NCBI GenBank assembly: GCA_008690995.1 | Contig: VRMN01000005.1 | Span: 62,001-126,000 of the forward strand | DNA from: Porphyridium purpureum | Taxonomy: Eukaryota; Rhodophyta; Bangiophyceae; Porphyridiales; Porphyridiaceae | Reading direction: 5' to 3' | DNA: 64,000 nt | Shown: positions 36,684-46,379 of the stretch, piece by piece | Layout of the letters: the number at the start of each line of letters is the position of its first letter | Numbering within the stretch: position 1 is the stretch's first letter | Made by a program: the position numbers and the translations under genes | The notes under the pieces: generated by a model | What the model was told of the DNA's origin: nothing | The model's database searches: none | What the model saw: the letters and a program-made list of their open reading frames with translations, nothing else

Positions 36684-37199
36684 CTAAATGTCGACGACAA
36701 ATTCAACGTGCCACGCTGGCGTGTCGCCATTTGTGCGGTAGATTTCCATTTCGTTAAAGGTGATAGCCTTAATTTCGCAGCCGGCCGGGTGTTTCTTGCT
36801 GTCCCACTTTTCACCGTACAGGACGGCACGCACTGAGAACGCCTGACTTCCCTCTTGGCCGTCCGGCTCGTGATCTGCACAGCGGAAATCCGTGAGCACG
36901 ATCTGGCGCACCACCAAAAGCTCTGTCGAGAAGATAAAGAGGCACTCATCCAGAAAGCTGAACAGGAGACTCTGCGCGTCATGGCCATGTACGTGCACGA
37001 CGACTGGCTTGATGTGCGCATCGACGCGCACGCAGTCCAGCTCGGTCAAGTAGCCAAACATCCCCACAGCGCCCGCGCAGAACGCGTACCCCAGCGAGTC
37101 TCCCCACGCATGAATCTTCACGTCTGCCGTGTGCGACAAGTACTCATGCTGTCCTCGCGACGCATCATAGATCAACTGCTCAAACCCATCATCACCCAT
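36684..37199 (-). CDS. Archease
   Basis: A 171-residue protein of the archease family (ZBTB8OS), the cofactor that activates the RtcB tRNA ligase for tRNA splicing. It shows the N-terminal YEYLSHTADVKIHAWG-type motif (here HEYLSHTADVKIHAWG), a central LLFSFLDECLFIFSTE, and the C-terminal KAITFNEMEI and WHVEFVVDI. These carry the family's metal-binding Asp residues, including the terminal D of VVDI. The ATG is 37199. Four CTGTAC/GTACAG elements lie 70-125 bases upstream. Length is normal. Confidence 0.94.
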   Translation of the reverse strand: MGDDGFEQLIYDASRGQHEYLSHTADVKIHAWGDSLGYAFCAGAVGMFGYLTELDCVRVDAHIKPVVVHVHGHDAQSLLFSFLDECLFIFSTELLVVRQIVLTDFRCADHEPDGQEGSQAFSVRAVLYGEKWDSKKHPAGCEIKAITFNEMEIYRTNGDTPAWHVEFVVDI

Positions 37200-37926
37200 C
37201 GTCTCTCACCCGCTTTCTCTTCCCGTCTCCCTCTCTCCCCTCTCTCCCTCGGCAGCGTCCCAGTCAAAGTACAGCTCGCTATCGCGCATACTGTACAAAT
37301 TCGCTGTACCTTATCCACTGTACTCGTGTCTGAATCGACTATGTTTTCCTATGGAGCGACGCGCCACACAAAACACAGTAAAGGGAGTCACTTTACTAAG
37401 ACTCACAGAACACAGCCCGAACGCGCGTGCGCGTGTCGAAGACGTTTGTTGTGGCGCAAGGAGGAAGAAGTAAGAGAGGAGGACGAGGGAAAGGAAAGTG
37501 GGCGGCGTTGTGTTGTTGCTCTTGGTGGTGGTGGTGGTGGTAGTGGTGAGGGGTTTGAGTGACATATGGTGGTGCGTGGAACGTGAGTGCGAGAGTCGGA
37601 GCGAGCGACGCAGCAGCGCGACGTGCAAGCGGGCCGCAACCGCACGTTGACCCGCGCGCTTGGCTGGCGGCGTGCCTCGCGGGCTTCGCTTCCCTCGGAT
37701 CCTTATTGCGCGCGTGGATCTTGCCCGCTCCCTGCGGAATCTGGAGGCGTCCTGCTTTGCTTGATCATTTCTTGCAACGGCGGTGTTGCTTAATTTCCGT
37801 CTTCCTGCACTCCTTGGTCTGGCCGCCTCGCTGGGTTGAAACGTGCGTAGACAGAGACGGCCGGACGGGCGCTTCTCTTTTTCGGGTTTCGTAAACGTGC
37901 TGTAGTGCAGTGCGCTTGGGTTTGTC
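37200..37926. promoter_or_regulatory. Divergent promoter region with clustered CTGTAC elements
   Basis: GTACAG at 37269-37274, ACTGTAC at 37290-37296, CTGTAC at 37304-37309 and ACTGTAC at 37317-37323 form the densest cluster in the window, close to the archease start. A (GGT)n run is at about 37527-37545. No gene seen in the remaining stretch up to the ataxin-2 gene. Confidence 0.5.
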
Positions 37927-40314
37927 ATGCAGAATAATAACGTAGCCGCACCGGCATCTGGTATGGGCGCAGGGAATGGCGTGGCAGCGCTCAATCGGCT
38001 TCGCCACGAGCGAATGACCTTCTTGATTTCGTGCTTGGTGGGTTGTATTGTTGATATTGAGGTTCTCAGCGGGTGCGCTTTTCGCGGCGTGCTGCACACG
38101 GCATCTCTCCAAAATACAGATCTCGGCGTCGTGTTGAGAAACGCCGTCAAGATAAAGCCCGTAGACGAAGGCACGCCGGGCGAAAAACTGACTTACTATC
38201 CCGTGCTGGTTATCGAAGGCAAAAATTTCGTATCGCTGCGTGCGGTAGACGTGTCACTAGACGGACACATTTACAAAAGCCGAGGCACACTGCCGGAGGA
38301 AGCGTCGCCGTCGTCGCCCGTGCCGGAAAGGGCGAATGGAGAGAAATTTGCCACAGATACTCAAATCAGCGCGAAAAGAATCGGCGTCGCCGGCCGTAAG
38401 CTGGAGAAGTTTGATCATTTTGAAGGCGCGCCGGGCTCGGATGCGGCACGCAGTATCCCAGCAGATGTAGGTGGTAGTCTCGATGATGACCCACGCGGCA
38501 AAAATGGTATCGTGTGGGACCAGTTTGCCGAAAATGAGCGGCGATTTGGAGTCAAGACAGACTTCAAGGAAGAATTATATACTACAAAGCTCGACCGCAC
38601 GGCTCAGGACTTCAAGGAGCGTGAAGCGATGGCCAGAAAACTCGCGTCTGAAATTGAAGGAAAAACCTCCAAGAATATTCACGTTATGGAGGAGCGCGGT
38701 CAGGCACTCGGCAAAGACTATGACGAGGAGGCTCTCTATGGAGCCGTCATTCGTGACGGCACCGACAAGCCAAAAAAGGTTGCCGCCCCAGCTACATCAG
38801 CGGCGCAAAGTGGTGAAGCCGAAAAGCCCGCCGCGGAATCAGCAGTATCGACTTTGCCAGAAGCGGCAGCCACGAAAGGAAACAATCGAGGAAAAGATGT
38901 CAACGCAAACTCGCAAGGTGGTGCCGCAGCGAAGACTTCCAGTCCCAAGAGTCCAGGCGCGGCGACGAAAAGAGCCGACTCGACCTCTACAGCGACTCTA
39001 TCTGGATCGCCTCCGAAGGTGGCCGCCGTTCCGACATCCGCCGCGGAGTCCGTGGTTGTGACCAAGGCTACGGGCCCTCCTGCCGCGAACGCAAGACCGG
39101 CGGAGCCCAGTGCCCCATTCGCCGCGACGGGGACAAGCGCAGCTTCGTCTGTTGGGCCAGGCGAATCTGCAAGCAACACTGCGAAGTCGCAGACACCATC
39201 CAGTGCCATGCCTGCAGATTCCGTGCCAGATGCGAGTGCGCCTACCGCTCGTATGGAAGGCCTGACCGTCACAAACGCCGCAGCTTCTGCGTCCAAGTCG
39301 CAAGTCTCGGGGCAAGAGCCCGCCGCAGACAAGCCGAAAGCAGTTGAGGCGCCAGAAACAGGAAAAGGAACCGCACCAGCGCCTGCATCCGTAGCGACGT
39401 CCGCGAGGGCTGCTTCCGAATCTACAGGAAGCGGCACCACCAAGGAGGGAACGGTGGCCAGCAAACCAAAGACCAAGTTGAATGTGAACGCGAAGGAGTT
39501 CAAGCTAAATGTCAACGCCACTGAATTTAAGCCCACATTTGCAACGGCACCCGCAGCGAACTTGACGCCAGTGTTGGCTCCAATGCAAATGCCTGAGGGC
39601 CCCGTCTATGAAGAAGCACAAGAGTATATGCAGCAAATGCAGGCGATGAATGGGTATGGCATGCCAATGATGACGCCGCAACAATACGCATCAGCGATGC
39701 GCAACATGCCACCGGGCGCAGCCATGATGATGCCGAATGCTGCATTCGTCGGGCGCGGAGGCATGATGCCGATGCCCGCGGGTCCCTTTCCTCCAGGCGC
39801 GGGACCGCAGCGCTTCCCGCCCGTGTCTATGCCAGGCGGTTTCCTACCAGGCTACCCGATGCGCATGCCGCCGCAGATGATGCATGGGCAGAATCCAGCC
39901 ATGATGAACGCGTATTACAATGCGCAGATGATGGGCGGCGGTGGTGGCATGTATCCGGGAGCCTACGGCGACGGGTCAGGCATGCCCATGGACGCAGGCA
40001 TGGGCATGCAGCAATCTATGCACCAGTCGCCTATGCACGGGCCAGGCGTGCCCCCGAGCCAGGGCATGGGCCTTCCTGGACACGCGCCGCCATCTTACGG
40101 TGGCCCAGGTGGCCGTGGTGGGTATGTTTCACGCGGCGGTCCTGGAGGAGGCGGGCGAGGCGGCAACCAGGGCTTTCAAGGTGGACGAGGAGGAGGCCCG
40201 CCGGCGGCTCGTGGCGGCGCGCCGTTTCAGCAACACCCACAAGGCGTGCCGAATCAGGGTTATCCAGCAGGTCCTGGCGCGCCGACCGACGAGCAAAGAC
40301 CCGGGACCTCCTAA
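37927..40314 (+). CDS. Ataxin-2 family RNA-binding protein
   Basis: A 795-residue protein. The N-terminus is an Lsm-type domain (MTFLISCLVGCIVDIEVLSG to FVSLRAVDVSL). An LsmAD region follows (WDQFAENERRFGVKTDFKEELYTTKLDR). A long Ala/Ser/Pro-rich disordered part then leads to PAM2 motifs and a Met/Pro/Gly-rich tail with RGG-like repeats. Two PAM2-like cores lie in tandem, LNVNAKEF then LNVNATEFKP, which should bind the MLLE domain of poly(A)-binding protein. Ataxin-2/Pbp1 proteins act in stress granules and mRNA stability. ATG 37927; no introns. Confidence 0.92.
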   Translation: MQNNNVAAPASGMGAGNGVAALNRLRHERMTFLISCLVGCIVDIEVLSGCAFRGVLHTASLQNTDLGVVLRNAVKIKPVDEGTPGEKLTYYPVLVIEGKNFVSLRAVDVSLDGHIYKSRGTLPEEASPSSPVPERANGEKFATDTQISAKRIGVAGRKLEKFDHFEGAPGSDAARSIPADVGGSLDDDPRGKNGIVWDQFAENERRFGVKTDFKEELYTTKLDRTAQDFKEREAMARKLASEIEGKTSKNIHVMEERGQALGKDYDEEALYGAVIRDGTDKPKKVAAPATSAAQSGEAEKPAAESAVSTLPEAAATKGNNRGKDVNANSQGGAAAKTSSPKSPGAATKRADSTSTATLSGSPPKVAAVPTSAAESVVVTKATGPPAANARPAEPSAPFAATGTSAASSVGPGESASNTAKSQTPSSAMPADSVPDASAPTARMEGLTVTNAAASASKSQVSGQEPAADKPKAVEAPETGKGTAPAPASVATSARAASESTGSGTTKEGTVASKPKTKLNVNAKEFKLNVNATEFKPTFATAPAANLTPVLAPMQMPEGPVYEEAQEYMQQMQAMNGYGMPMMTPQQYASAMRNMPPGAAMMMPNAAFVGRGGMMPMPAGPFPPGAGPQRFPPVSMPGGFLPGYPMRMPPQMMHGQNPAMMNAYYNAQMMGGGGGMYPGAYGDGSGMPMDAGMGMQQSMHQSPMHGPGVPPSQGMGLPGHAPPSYGGPGGRGGYVSRGGPGGGGRGGNQGFQGGRGGGPPAARGGAPFQQHPQGVPNQGYPAGPGAPTDEQRPGTS

Positions 40315-40344
40315 CTTGCGCGCGGTTCAGTAAACGCTATGTGT

Positions 40345-40374
40345 GTACAGTGGAAGCGCACGTCGAGGTACAGT
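40345..40374 (+). promoter_or_regulatory. Direct pair of GTACAGT elements
   Basis: GTACAGT at 40345-40351 and 40368-40374, same orientation, about 165-190 bases upstream of the WDR4 ATG, just after the ataxin-2 stop codon. Confidence 0.45.
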
Positions 40375-40535
40375 TTAGACGCCGCGCGTGCGTTCGTGGG
40401 TTTCGAGGCGTGAACAGAAGAAGTTGTCACGGAGAGAGAGAGACGAAGGGAAACACAGCGGGCAATGCCACGCGGAAGACGGCCCCGCCGGAAACACACC
40501 AGAGGCGCTCTGTGGGTACGCGCGACCTGATTGCC

Positions 40536-42341
40536 ATGGCCCTCCTCCTCGCGGCATCGGCGGCGCCCGCGCCCGACGACACTGGCGATCTGGTCGTGTT
40601 TACGTACGCCAATGACGGCGGGACGTGGGCGTGCTTGACGGGCTCGGCGCCAGCTACTCTTACGTCGGATATAGAGCCGTCACAACGTGTGGTGGAGTTG
40701 GTTTCCTCCGATGGGACACGGATCGACGGCGTATGCGCTGCTGTGCACCGATCTGGGCCGAGCGCGGACAATAGCCCGGATACAAGTTCCGCGTGGATCG
40801 CGTACGCCTCGCGGGCAAAAGAGGTGGTTCTGGTGAACGTCAAGATCCTCGCATCTGAAGCGGCACATGCTTCGAAAGCCATATCGGTGAAGCAAGTCTG
40901 GGCAGTGTAAGTTAATCGCGTCGCACAGGCGCTTATTGTTGGATGTCTGTTTTCGTCCTTTCCTTTGATTTTCACAACCAAAGGAAAGGAAGGCAGATGA
41001 GGTGAGAAAGATTGGAGCCGAGAGTTGATCGTCGGGTCCTATGTCGAATGGTTCAGTGTGATGAACGGTGTATTCTTATATTCGGACTAGAGTTTCTGAA
41101 TTCTCATGTTGAAATAAGATTCCCTTGGCTGTCTGATACGGTGCCATCGAAGCTGCTGCATTTCATCTGTATATATTGCGAAGGCCGTGGGTCTGCAACT
41201 AATCTCGAAGCCACAGCACTGGATGGAGTACTGACTCGCAGACAATGTTCCACTTCTTGTTCTTGCTCTTCTTTTGTGTTTTGTGTTTGTGTGTCTGCGG
41301 TTTGGCTACAGAGAATGTCCGAAAAGACCATCCTGCATCCTTTTTTCGCCCGATGGGCTCCGCGTGATTTGGTCTGATTTCTTCGGGGACATCTACTGGA
41401 ATCCTGTGGAAAGTGAGCCCAAGGTCCACGGAACGAATGGAAAGGACGAGGCGCCCGTACGGTTCTCCTTCCGAGACGATCAGGACGGCGCCTTTGCAAA
41501 AGCCGGCTTGAAGCGCGGGCTTATCGGGGGCCATTTTGCCGCGGTCTTCGGAATCGACGCTGTTGCCGTGCCTGGCAGAACAAGTGGTGACCCGGGATCG
41601 TCGGCACTTTTTGCGAGTTGTGATCGCGAGCGTGTAGTGCGTATCGCGCGGCTGCCGGATATTCATATTATCGAATCATTTTGTCTTGGACACACTGATC
41701 TCGTACTCACCGCTCGCTTTGTTTCCGACCAGGTTCTTGCCACGGCCGGTGCGGATGGCACAGTTCGACTGTGGAGGGCTTTGAGTGGGGAGCTACTTGA
41801 CACTTGGTCACCTCAGATAACGTCAGCAGAACAAGATGATACCATCATCTCTAATCTTCAGTACTTGCCGGAATACGATATTCTCGTTGCTATGAGTTTC
41901 AATCGCGCGCACCTCTTCTTCTTTGAAAGTGTTTCTCGCGAGTGCGTTCTTTCGAATGCAAGCACTTATGCACTGGGACATGATTCAAGCGCGTGCTTTC
42001 CTCAGAGTATGGCTGTATGCGGAATGAGTCACTTGTTTGTGTCATTTGACAGCCTCCCCTCCATCAAGAAATTGTCTGTTGTGAGGGAGGCATCCGGGTG
42101 GAAGATCGACGCCCATCCCTTCCTAGATATTCCGGAGCCAGCCAAGCTCGCTGCGCTGGCGACTCCTAAGACTGCGGCTACGGCCGGTTCACCAGCCAGT
42201 GATTTGAAAACTGAAGGAAGCGACAAGGAGGCGGTGGCATTCTGGCCCCGTGAATTTTTGCACATGATGCGGAAGAAAGAGGGCGATCCGGAATGGAAAG
42301 GGAAAAAGGCTCGGCCCAAAGCTAACAAGAGCGTTGGTTGA
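40536..42341 (+). CDS. WDR4: WDR4/Trm82 tRNA m7G46 methyltransferase subunit (two exons)
   Basis: Joining 40536-40906 and 41312-42341 gives 466 residues. This WD40 protein is the non-catalytic partner of METTL1/Trm8 for tRNA N7-methylguanosine 46. Diagnostic is IESFCLGHTDLVLTARF followed by ATAGADGTVRLWRALSGELL. The intron (40907-41311, donor GTAAGT, acceptor CTACAG) is phase 2; joining restores VKQVWAVECPKRPS without shift. The last ~60 residues are low-complexity and basic. The frame opens at 40341 but ATG 40536 is the first. Confidence 0.88.
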
Positions 42342-42614
42342 GCCAGGTGTCAGCGACGCTTTGGCGCGATAATACTTATGAATCTAGGAGCGAATGGGTC
42401 CGAAACTAATTGCCTGCAATCAGATCCTTCAAGTTGCCGGGCTTTTGAACTTGCGCGTCGCGCGTCGCCGCGTATTACCCCGTACGAAATGGTTGAGCAT
42501 CTCTCCGCGATGTATGTCTGAAGTACGCCACTGACGCATTCAATTCCGAAGCGCATAAGATAGCTCGACATGGCATGTCTTGAAGCACTACCACGATCGA
42601 GCGCTTCTCTTCCA

Positions 42615-43574
42615 TTACTCCTTCGAATGCCCTTTGCATACAGCTTCATTGAGTGTAGCTAGTTCCTTTGCCAATGCCTCGGTGAGGGGCATGTCGCAGT
42701 GCCATTGTCGGGCAAGACGCGGGGGCTCTAAGAAGATCTCCTGAATCTCGATGAGACGACCCAACTCAAGGTCCAGCAGTGTGCTCGGCTTATACGCCGG
42801 AAACGATAAAGTCAGCGAGACAATTCTCTCGGTCATATCGTCAGGAATGTCCGAACCGCATGCGCGTCCTGCGCGCACAACCTCGTGAATGAGCTCCTCG
42901 AGCTCAGGGCCATGTTCTTGGATGACTTGCATGGTGTCCTTCTTGTATTTGCAGCACAATCCGGCAAAGGGAATATTCCAGCATAGCTTTCTCCAGCGTG
43001 CCGTCGTGAGTTCCATGATTTCGCACGGCACGCTTGCCCGCGTCCACATTTCGTGGAGGCGCTCAAGGACGCACGTGTCTGAACGCTCGCGCAGACTCTG
43101 CGCGGCGAGCTTGACCGCACCTACGCCAAAATGATGCACAACTCCTGGCTCCACGCGACTTGCCGCGAGGTATGGAACTGCAGCCACCACAGCAACTTGC
43201 GGGAACATCTGCGCGAGCCGGTCTTCAACACCAATACCGTTCTGCATGACCAGAATGACCTGCGTGTGAGCGGTGACTACGGGCGCTAACGTGGCCCTGA
43301 GCGTGTCCTGCTCAGAAATAGTCTTTGTGGCCAGGATCACGACTGGCACTGCGAGGTGTGGCGGAACTACATCCGGTGACGCGTAAATGTGCGGGAGAAG
43401 CACATTCTGCACCGAGCCGTTTGAATACTTTATGGTAAGGCCGTTCTCCCGCACGGCGTCGTAGTCCGAGCGAAACACGAAATGCACTTCAACGCCCGAG
43501 TTCAGCAGCTGCATTCCATAGTAGCCTCCCACCGCTCCCGCGCCCACCACAACGACCTTGTCAAAGGCGGCCAT
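42615..43574 (-). CDS. Ketopantoate reductase (ApbA/PanE) family protein
   Basis: A 319-residue NADP-dependent dehydrogenase-like protein. The Rossmann motif GAGAVGGYYG is at the N-terminus. VVILATKT is near the expected Lys, QNGIGVEDRL is the conserved QNG motif, and the C-terminal domain has TTARWRKLCWNIPFAG, matching the family's KxxxN segment, and a late LELGRLIEI. The enzyme would reduce ketopantoate to pantoate for CoA synthesis, but many eukaryotic relatives use other substrates. ATG 43574; no transit peptide. Confidence 0.88.
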   Translation of the reverse strand: MAAFDKVVVVGAGAVGGYYGMQLLNSGVEVHFVFRSDYDAVRENGLTIKYSNGSVQNVLLPHIYASPDVVPPHLAVPVVILATKTISEQDTLRATLAPVVTAHTQVILVMQNGIGVEDRLAQMFPQVAVVAAVPYLAASRVEPGVVHHFGVGAVKLAAQSLRERSDTCVLERLHEMWTRASVPCEIMELTTARWRKLCWNIPFAGLCCKYKKDTMQVIQEHGPELEELIHEVVRAGRACGSDIPDDMTERIVSLTLSFPAYKPSTLLDLELGRLIEIQEIFLEPPRLARQWHCDMPLTEALAKELATLNEAVCKGHSKE

Positions 43575-43696
43575 CCTCACTCACATCGTGAAACCACCAC
43601 TTCGAATCTGATCTCGAGATAAATGTCGACGCTTTTCAAGACTGGCGATGGATCCCGTGGCGGAAGGTTGTGTGTTCTGCCGATCGTGGGTCGCTT

Positions 43697-44575
43697 ATGA
43701 TGGCATTCTCGTGGAGTGTACTTGCACTAGCACGCGTGCGGCCGCATGGCCACGGGGCTTGCATGATGAGACCCTGTGGAATGCGGGCACAAAGTGTGAA
43801 GTTTGTGAGAAGGGCAGCTCGCGCACCGAACGCTGGAGCAGTATTCTTCGACAAGGTTCCGGCGTACAATCCTTACGGTGACGACGACAGCAGCGACGAG
43901 GAGGAGGACGAGGATGCGGACAGCGGAAATGGTGGGATTGGTGGTGGAAAGTCCTCCGGAAGAGGCAAGGGCGGCGATAGCGGCGGGCAAGGAGGCGGTG
44001 GCGATTTTGGTGGATCAGATTCGTCATCGCCGCTTGAAAAGCTCATGGCGTGGTACGCGGCTTGCGTGCGCGACAAGCCGCTGCTGACAAAGGTGTCTGT
44101 GGCTCTGGTTCTGAATATGATTGGTGATATTCTTGCGCAGTATCTCACGCGAGATTCTGGTCCAAGCTCGGGTCGGGGTTCCTTCCGGTTGAACCTCAGG
44201 CGGACGTTAGAGGTCGGGCTTATAGCTGCAGTTGTGATTGCCCCAAATCTTCATGGATGGTACTTGTTTCTGAACCGAGCAATTCCATCGGGCAATGTGG
44301 TGCAGATGGTGCTGCTTGATCAGCTCGTTTTTGCCCCATACTTGAACAGCGCGTTCATGCTGGCTCTAGGTGCTCTCAACGGTAAAAAGCCTGCACAAAT
44401 CCGAAGGACAATCAAGGATCGTTTGTGGCCAACCATGCTGATGAATTGGCAGCTCTGGCCCGCAGCTCAAGCGCTCAATTTCATGTTTGTACCACCGGAC
44501 TTCCAGGTGCTCTGTGTGAACCTGACCGCGTTTGTATGGAGTGTGCTGCTAAGCTATTCGGCGCATGCAGCATAA
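43697..44575 (+). CDS. Mpv17/PMP22 family membrane protein, probably plastid-targeted
   Basis: A 292-residue protein. The first ~55 residues are basic and Ala/Ser-rich like a transit peptide. An acidic Ser/Asp/Glu tract and a Gly-rich linker follow. The C-terminal ~175 residues form the four-helix Mpv17/PMP22 domain: WYAACVRDKPLLTKVSVALVLNMIGDILAQYL, PNLHGWYLFLNR, DQLVFAPYLNSAFM, and the family signature around WPTMLMNWQLWPAAQALNFMFVP. Such proteins affect membrane permeability in peroxisomes, mitochondria or plastids. The ATG is 43697. It starts 122 bases from the divergent KPR-family gene. Confidence 0.9.
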   Translation: MMAFSWSVLALARVRPHGHGACMMRPCGMRAQSVKFVRRAARAPNAGAVFFDKVPAYNPYGDDDSSDEEEDEDADSGNGGIGGGKSSGRGKGGDSGGQGGGGDFGGSDSSSPLEKLMAWYAACVRDKPLLTKVSVALVLNMIGDILAQYLTRDSGPSSGRGSFRLNLRRTLEVGLIAAVVIAPNLHGWYLFLNRAIPSGNVVQMVLLDQLVFAPYLNSAFMLALGALNGKKPAQIRRTIKDRLWPTMLMNWQLWPAAQALNFMFVPPDFQVLCVNLTAFVWSVLLSYSAHAA

Positions 44576-44897
44576 GATCATAAGAGGCGTCCATGGAAGG
44601 CGCTTTCTCTCATGTGGGCGCCACCCATGCTGACGCACACTTTGGAACCGCGTCTTGGACGCCATGATATTCCGGATCCTTCAGACGATGTTGACGCGCC
44701 CGGAAGAACGCAAGCAAACTTTTCCGCACCTCTGCCGTGTACGGCTGGGCTGCATACGCTTAAACGTACGATCGTTCTGGAATTTTCCCGCAAACGCACC
44801 CGAGGCGACTCTGCCGAAAGAGTACGATGAAGACTTCAGTCGTTTAGTTTTAGTGAATTAATAGAACCTTGTCGACGTGCATAAAGCCGATTATGAC
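44576..44897. other. Convergent intergenic region
   Basis: About 320 bases between the ends of the Mpv17-like and signal peptidase genes. One plus-strand frame (to 44861) encodes a short protein-like C-terminus but no family is recognised. Otherwise nothing seen. Confidence 0.45.
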
Positions 44898-45728
44898 TCA
44901 TAACGAGGATGAGCGTGCGGCAGACGGCGAAAGTGCGGGACTGTTGCTTTCTGTACTTGCTCTTGAGAAGGCCGGAAGCGCTCCGAGCTTGTTCAGCGGG
45001 AAGCAGCGAAGCATTGGGCGGCCGATCAGAAGGTCTTCAGATACAAAGCCAAAGTACCTTGAGTCAACCGACCTGCACTCGTTGTCGCCGAGCACAAAGA
45101 AGTATCCGTGTGGCACTGTGACCGGCCCGTACTCCAGCGCGGCGTCTGCGCTCTCAACAAACTTTGAATTAATAAGCACCTGACCGTGCGTCACATGGAC
45201 CACATCACCGCCAGACGCTGCGACGCGCTTCACAAAGGTGTCCTTGTATTGTACATGACCGCCCAGCTTGTGCACTTGATTCACGAGTTCCTCGGGTGGG
45301 TGGAAAAGCACAATTTCGTTGTTTTGCGGCGGCCGCACATGAATGGACAACTTTTCCACAAGAAGACCGTCTCCAGCGTTCAAGGTGGGCACCATGGAAG
45401 TCGTCGGTATAGCGTACACTGACGCGACCTGCGCGCCAAACAAACAGAACAAGCCCAGCGCCACGAGGTTCCCGATCAAAGTGGCGGCGGCGAATGCAAC
45501 CAGATCCCTGCGCTGTTCGTCGGTCCACGGTTCATGTTCAGCCTGAGAACGCTCTCCTCGAGTTCGTGCCACAATCAGCTGACAAGGTCCAACACGCGAG
45601 CCTCTCCGCGCAGCCGCTCCAAACGCGGGTGCGGCTCGCGCGAGCGGCGAAGCGGGAGTGCGAATCCTACGCGGAGGCCCCGGTGAGCTACCCACGAATG
45701 CAGTGTGGGCCGAGTAGAGTCGCGCCAT
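44898..45728 (-). CDS. Plastid type I signal peptidase (Plsp1-like)
   Basis: A 276-residue serine protease of the S26 family. An Arg/Ala/Pro-rich transit peptide of about 60 residues comes first, then one membrane helix. The nucleophile Ser is in PTTSMVPTL and the general-base Lys in KDTFVKRVAA. Box E is GDNECRSVDSRYFGFV. Plastid signal peptidases remove thylakoid-transfer signals and mature the envelope translocon. ATG 45728 is the first in frame. Confidence 0.94.
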   Translation of the reverse strand: MARLYSAHTAFVGSSPGPPRRIRTPASPLARAAPAFGAAARRGSRVGPCQLIVARTRGERSQAEHEPWTDEQRRDLVAFAAATLIGNLVALGLFCLFGAQVASVYAIPTTSMVPTLNAGDGLLVEKLSIHVRPPQNNEIVLFHPPEELVNQVHKLGGHVQYKDTFVKRVAASGGDVVHVTHGQVLINSKFVESADAALEYGPVTVPHGYFFVLGDNECRSVDSRYFGFVSEDLLIGRPMLRCFPLNKLGALPAFSRASTESNSPALSPSAARSSSL

Positions 45729-46013
45729 AGCACTTCCTCCTTGACTTTGTTTCGACAAAAATTATCCCGCTAACGGTGGCCCCTTACGGATGAAAACTTC
45801 CGTTTGATGATTCAGTACTGAAACCTGACCGTTTTATTATGAATGAAGCACGTGTGCGAGTCTACAACGTCCGCGCGCCTGCTGGGAACAAGCCCTGCCG
45901 AAACACAACAAGAATGGCCTCGGACAGCACGTAAGCTGTGGACATTATCTTCTTGCGAGCCTTCTCGTGCGCGGCAAACGATGCGGTCGCTGTGCGCCGA
46001 GCGAGCCAGACAC

Positions 46014-46379
46014 TTATTTCTTGTTCACCTTCTGGATGAAGGCGGCGGTGTGCGCACCCCAGCTGATGGGGAGCAGCAGCGAGCCGACCACGTACTGCGG
46101 GTTGATCGACTCCGGGGTCAGCGGGGTGATGAGGTTCGACTTGGCCACCGAGGTCACGCCAATGGCAAAGCAGGCAATCGAGATCAGCACGTACAGCGCG
46201 GACGGGATGTTCTTGCCCAGACCCAGAACCTCCGAGCTCGGGTAGTTATCAGCCATTTTGACCACCACGCTTCGCTTGTTGGCTGTTGACGCAGCGACCA
46301 CGCGGCGCGACGCGACCGCCTTTCCGGAGAACGCCACCTTGGCGCCTCCTCCAAGAGCTGCTCCATTAATGAACGCCAT
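46014..46379 (-). CDS. Small two-helix plastid membrane protein, unrecognised
   Basis: A 121-residue protein. A typical plastid transit peptide of about 40 residues (MAFINGAALGGG, then Ala/Ser/Arg-rich) probably ends near VKMADNYP. The mature part has two hydrophobic helices (IPSALYVLISIACFAIGVTSV and QYVVGSLLLPISWGAHTAAF) and a Lys-rich C-terminus. Codons are strongly biased to C/G-ending forms, as expected for an abundant protein. The size and topology suggest a thylakoid photosystem-associated subunit, but it matches no subunit I can name. Confidence 0.7.
   Translation of the reverse strand: MAFINGAALGGGAKVAFSGKAVASRRVVAASTANKRSVVVKMADNYPSSEVLGLGKNIPSALYVLISIACFAIGVTSVAKSNLITPLTPESINPQYVVGSLLLPISWGAHTAAFIQKVNKK

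Noticed and set aside
37311-38174. 287-residue minus-strand frame over the archease-ataxin-2 gap
   Set aside because: It overlaps the ataxin-2 Lsm domain and promoter repeats; composition is Thr/Arg/Pro low complexity.
38736-39536. 266-residue minus-strand frame inside ataxin-2
   Set aside because: Shadow of the Ala/Ser/Pro-rich disordered region of ataxin-2.
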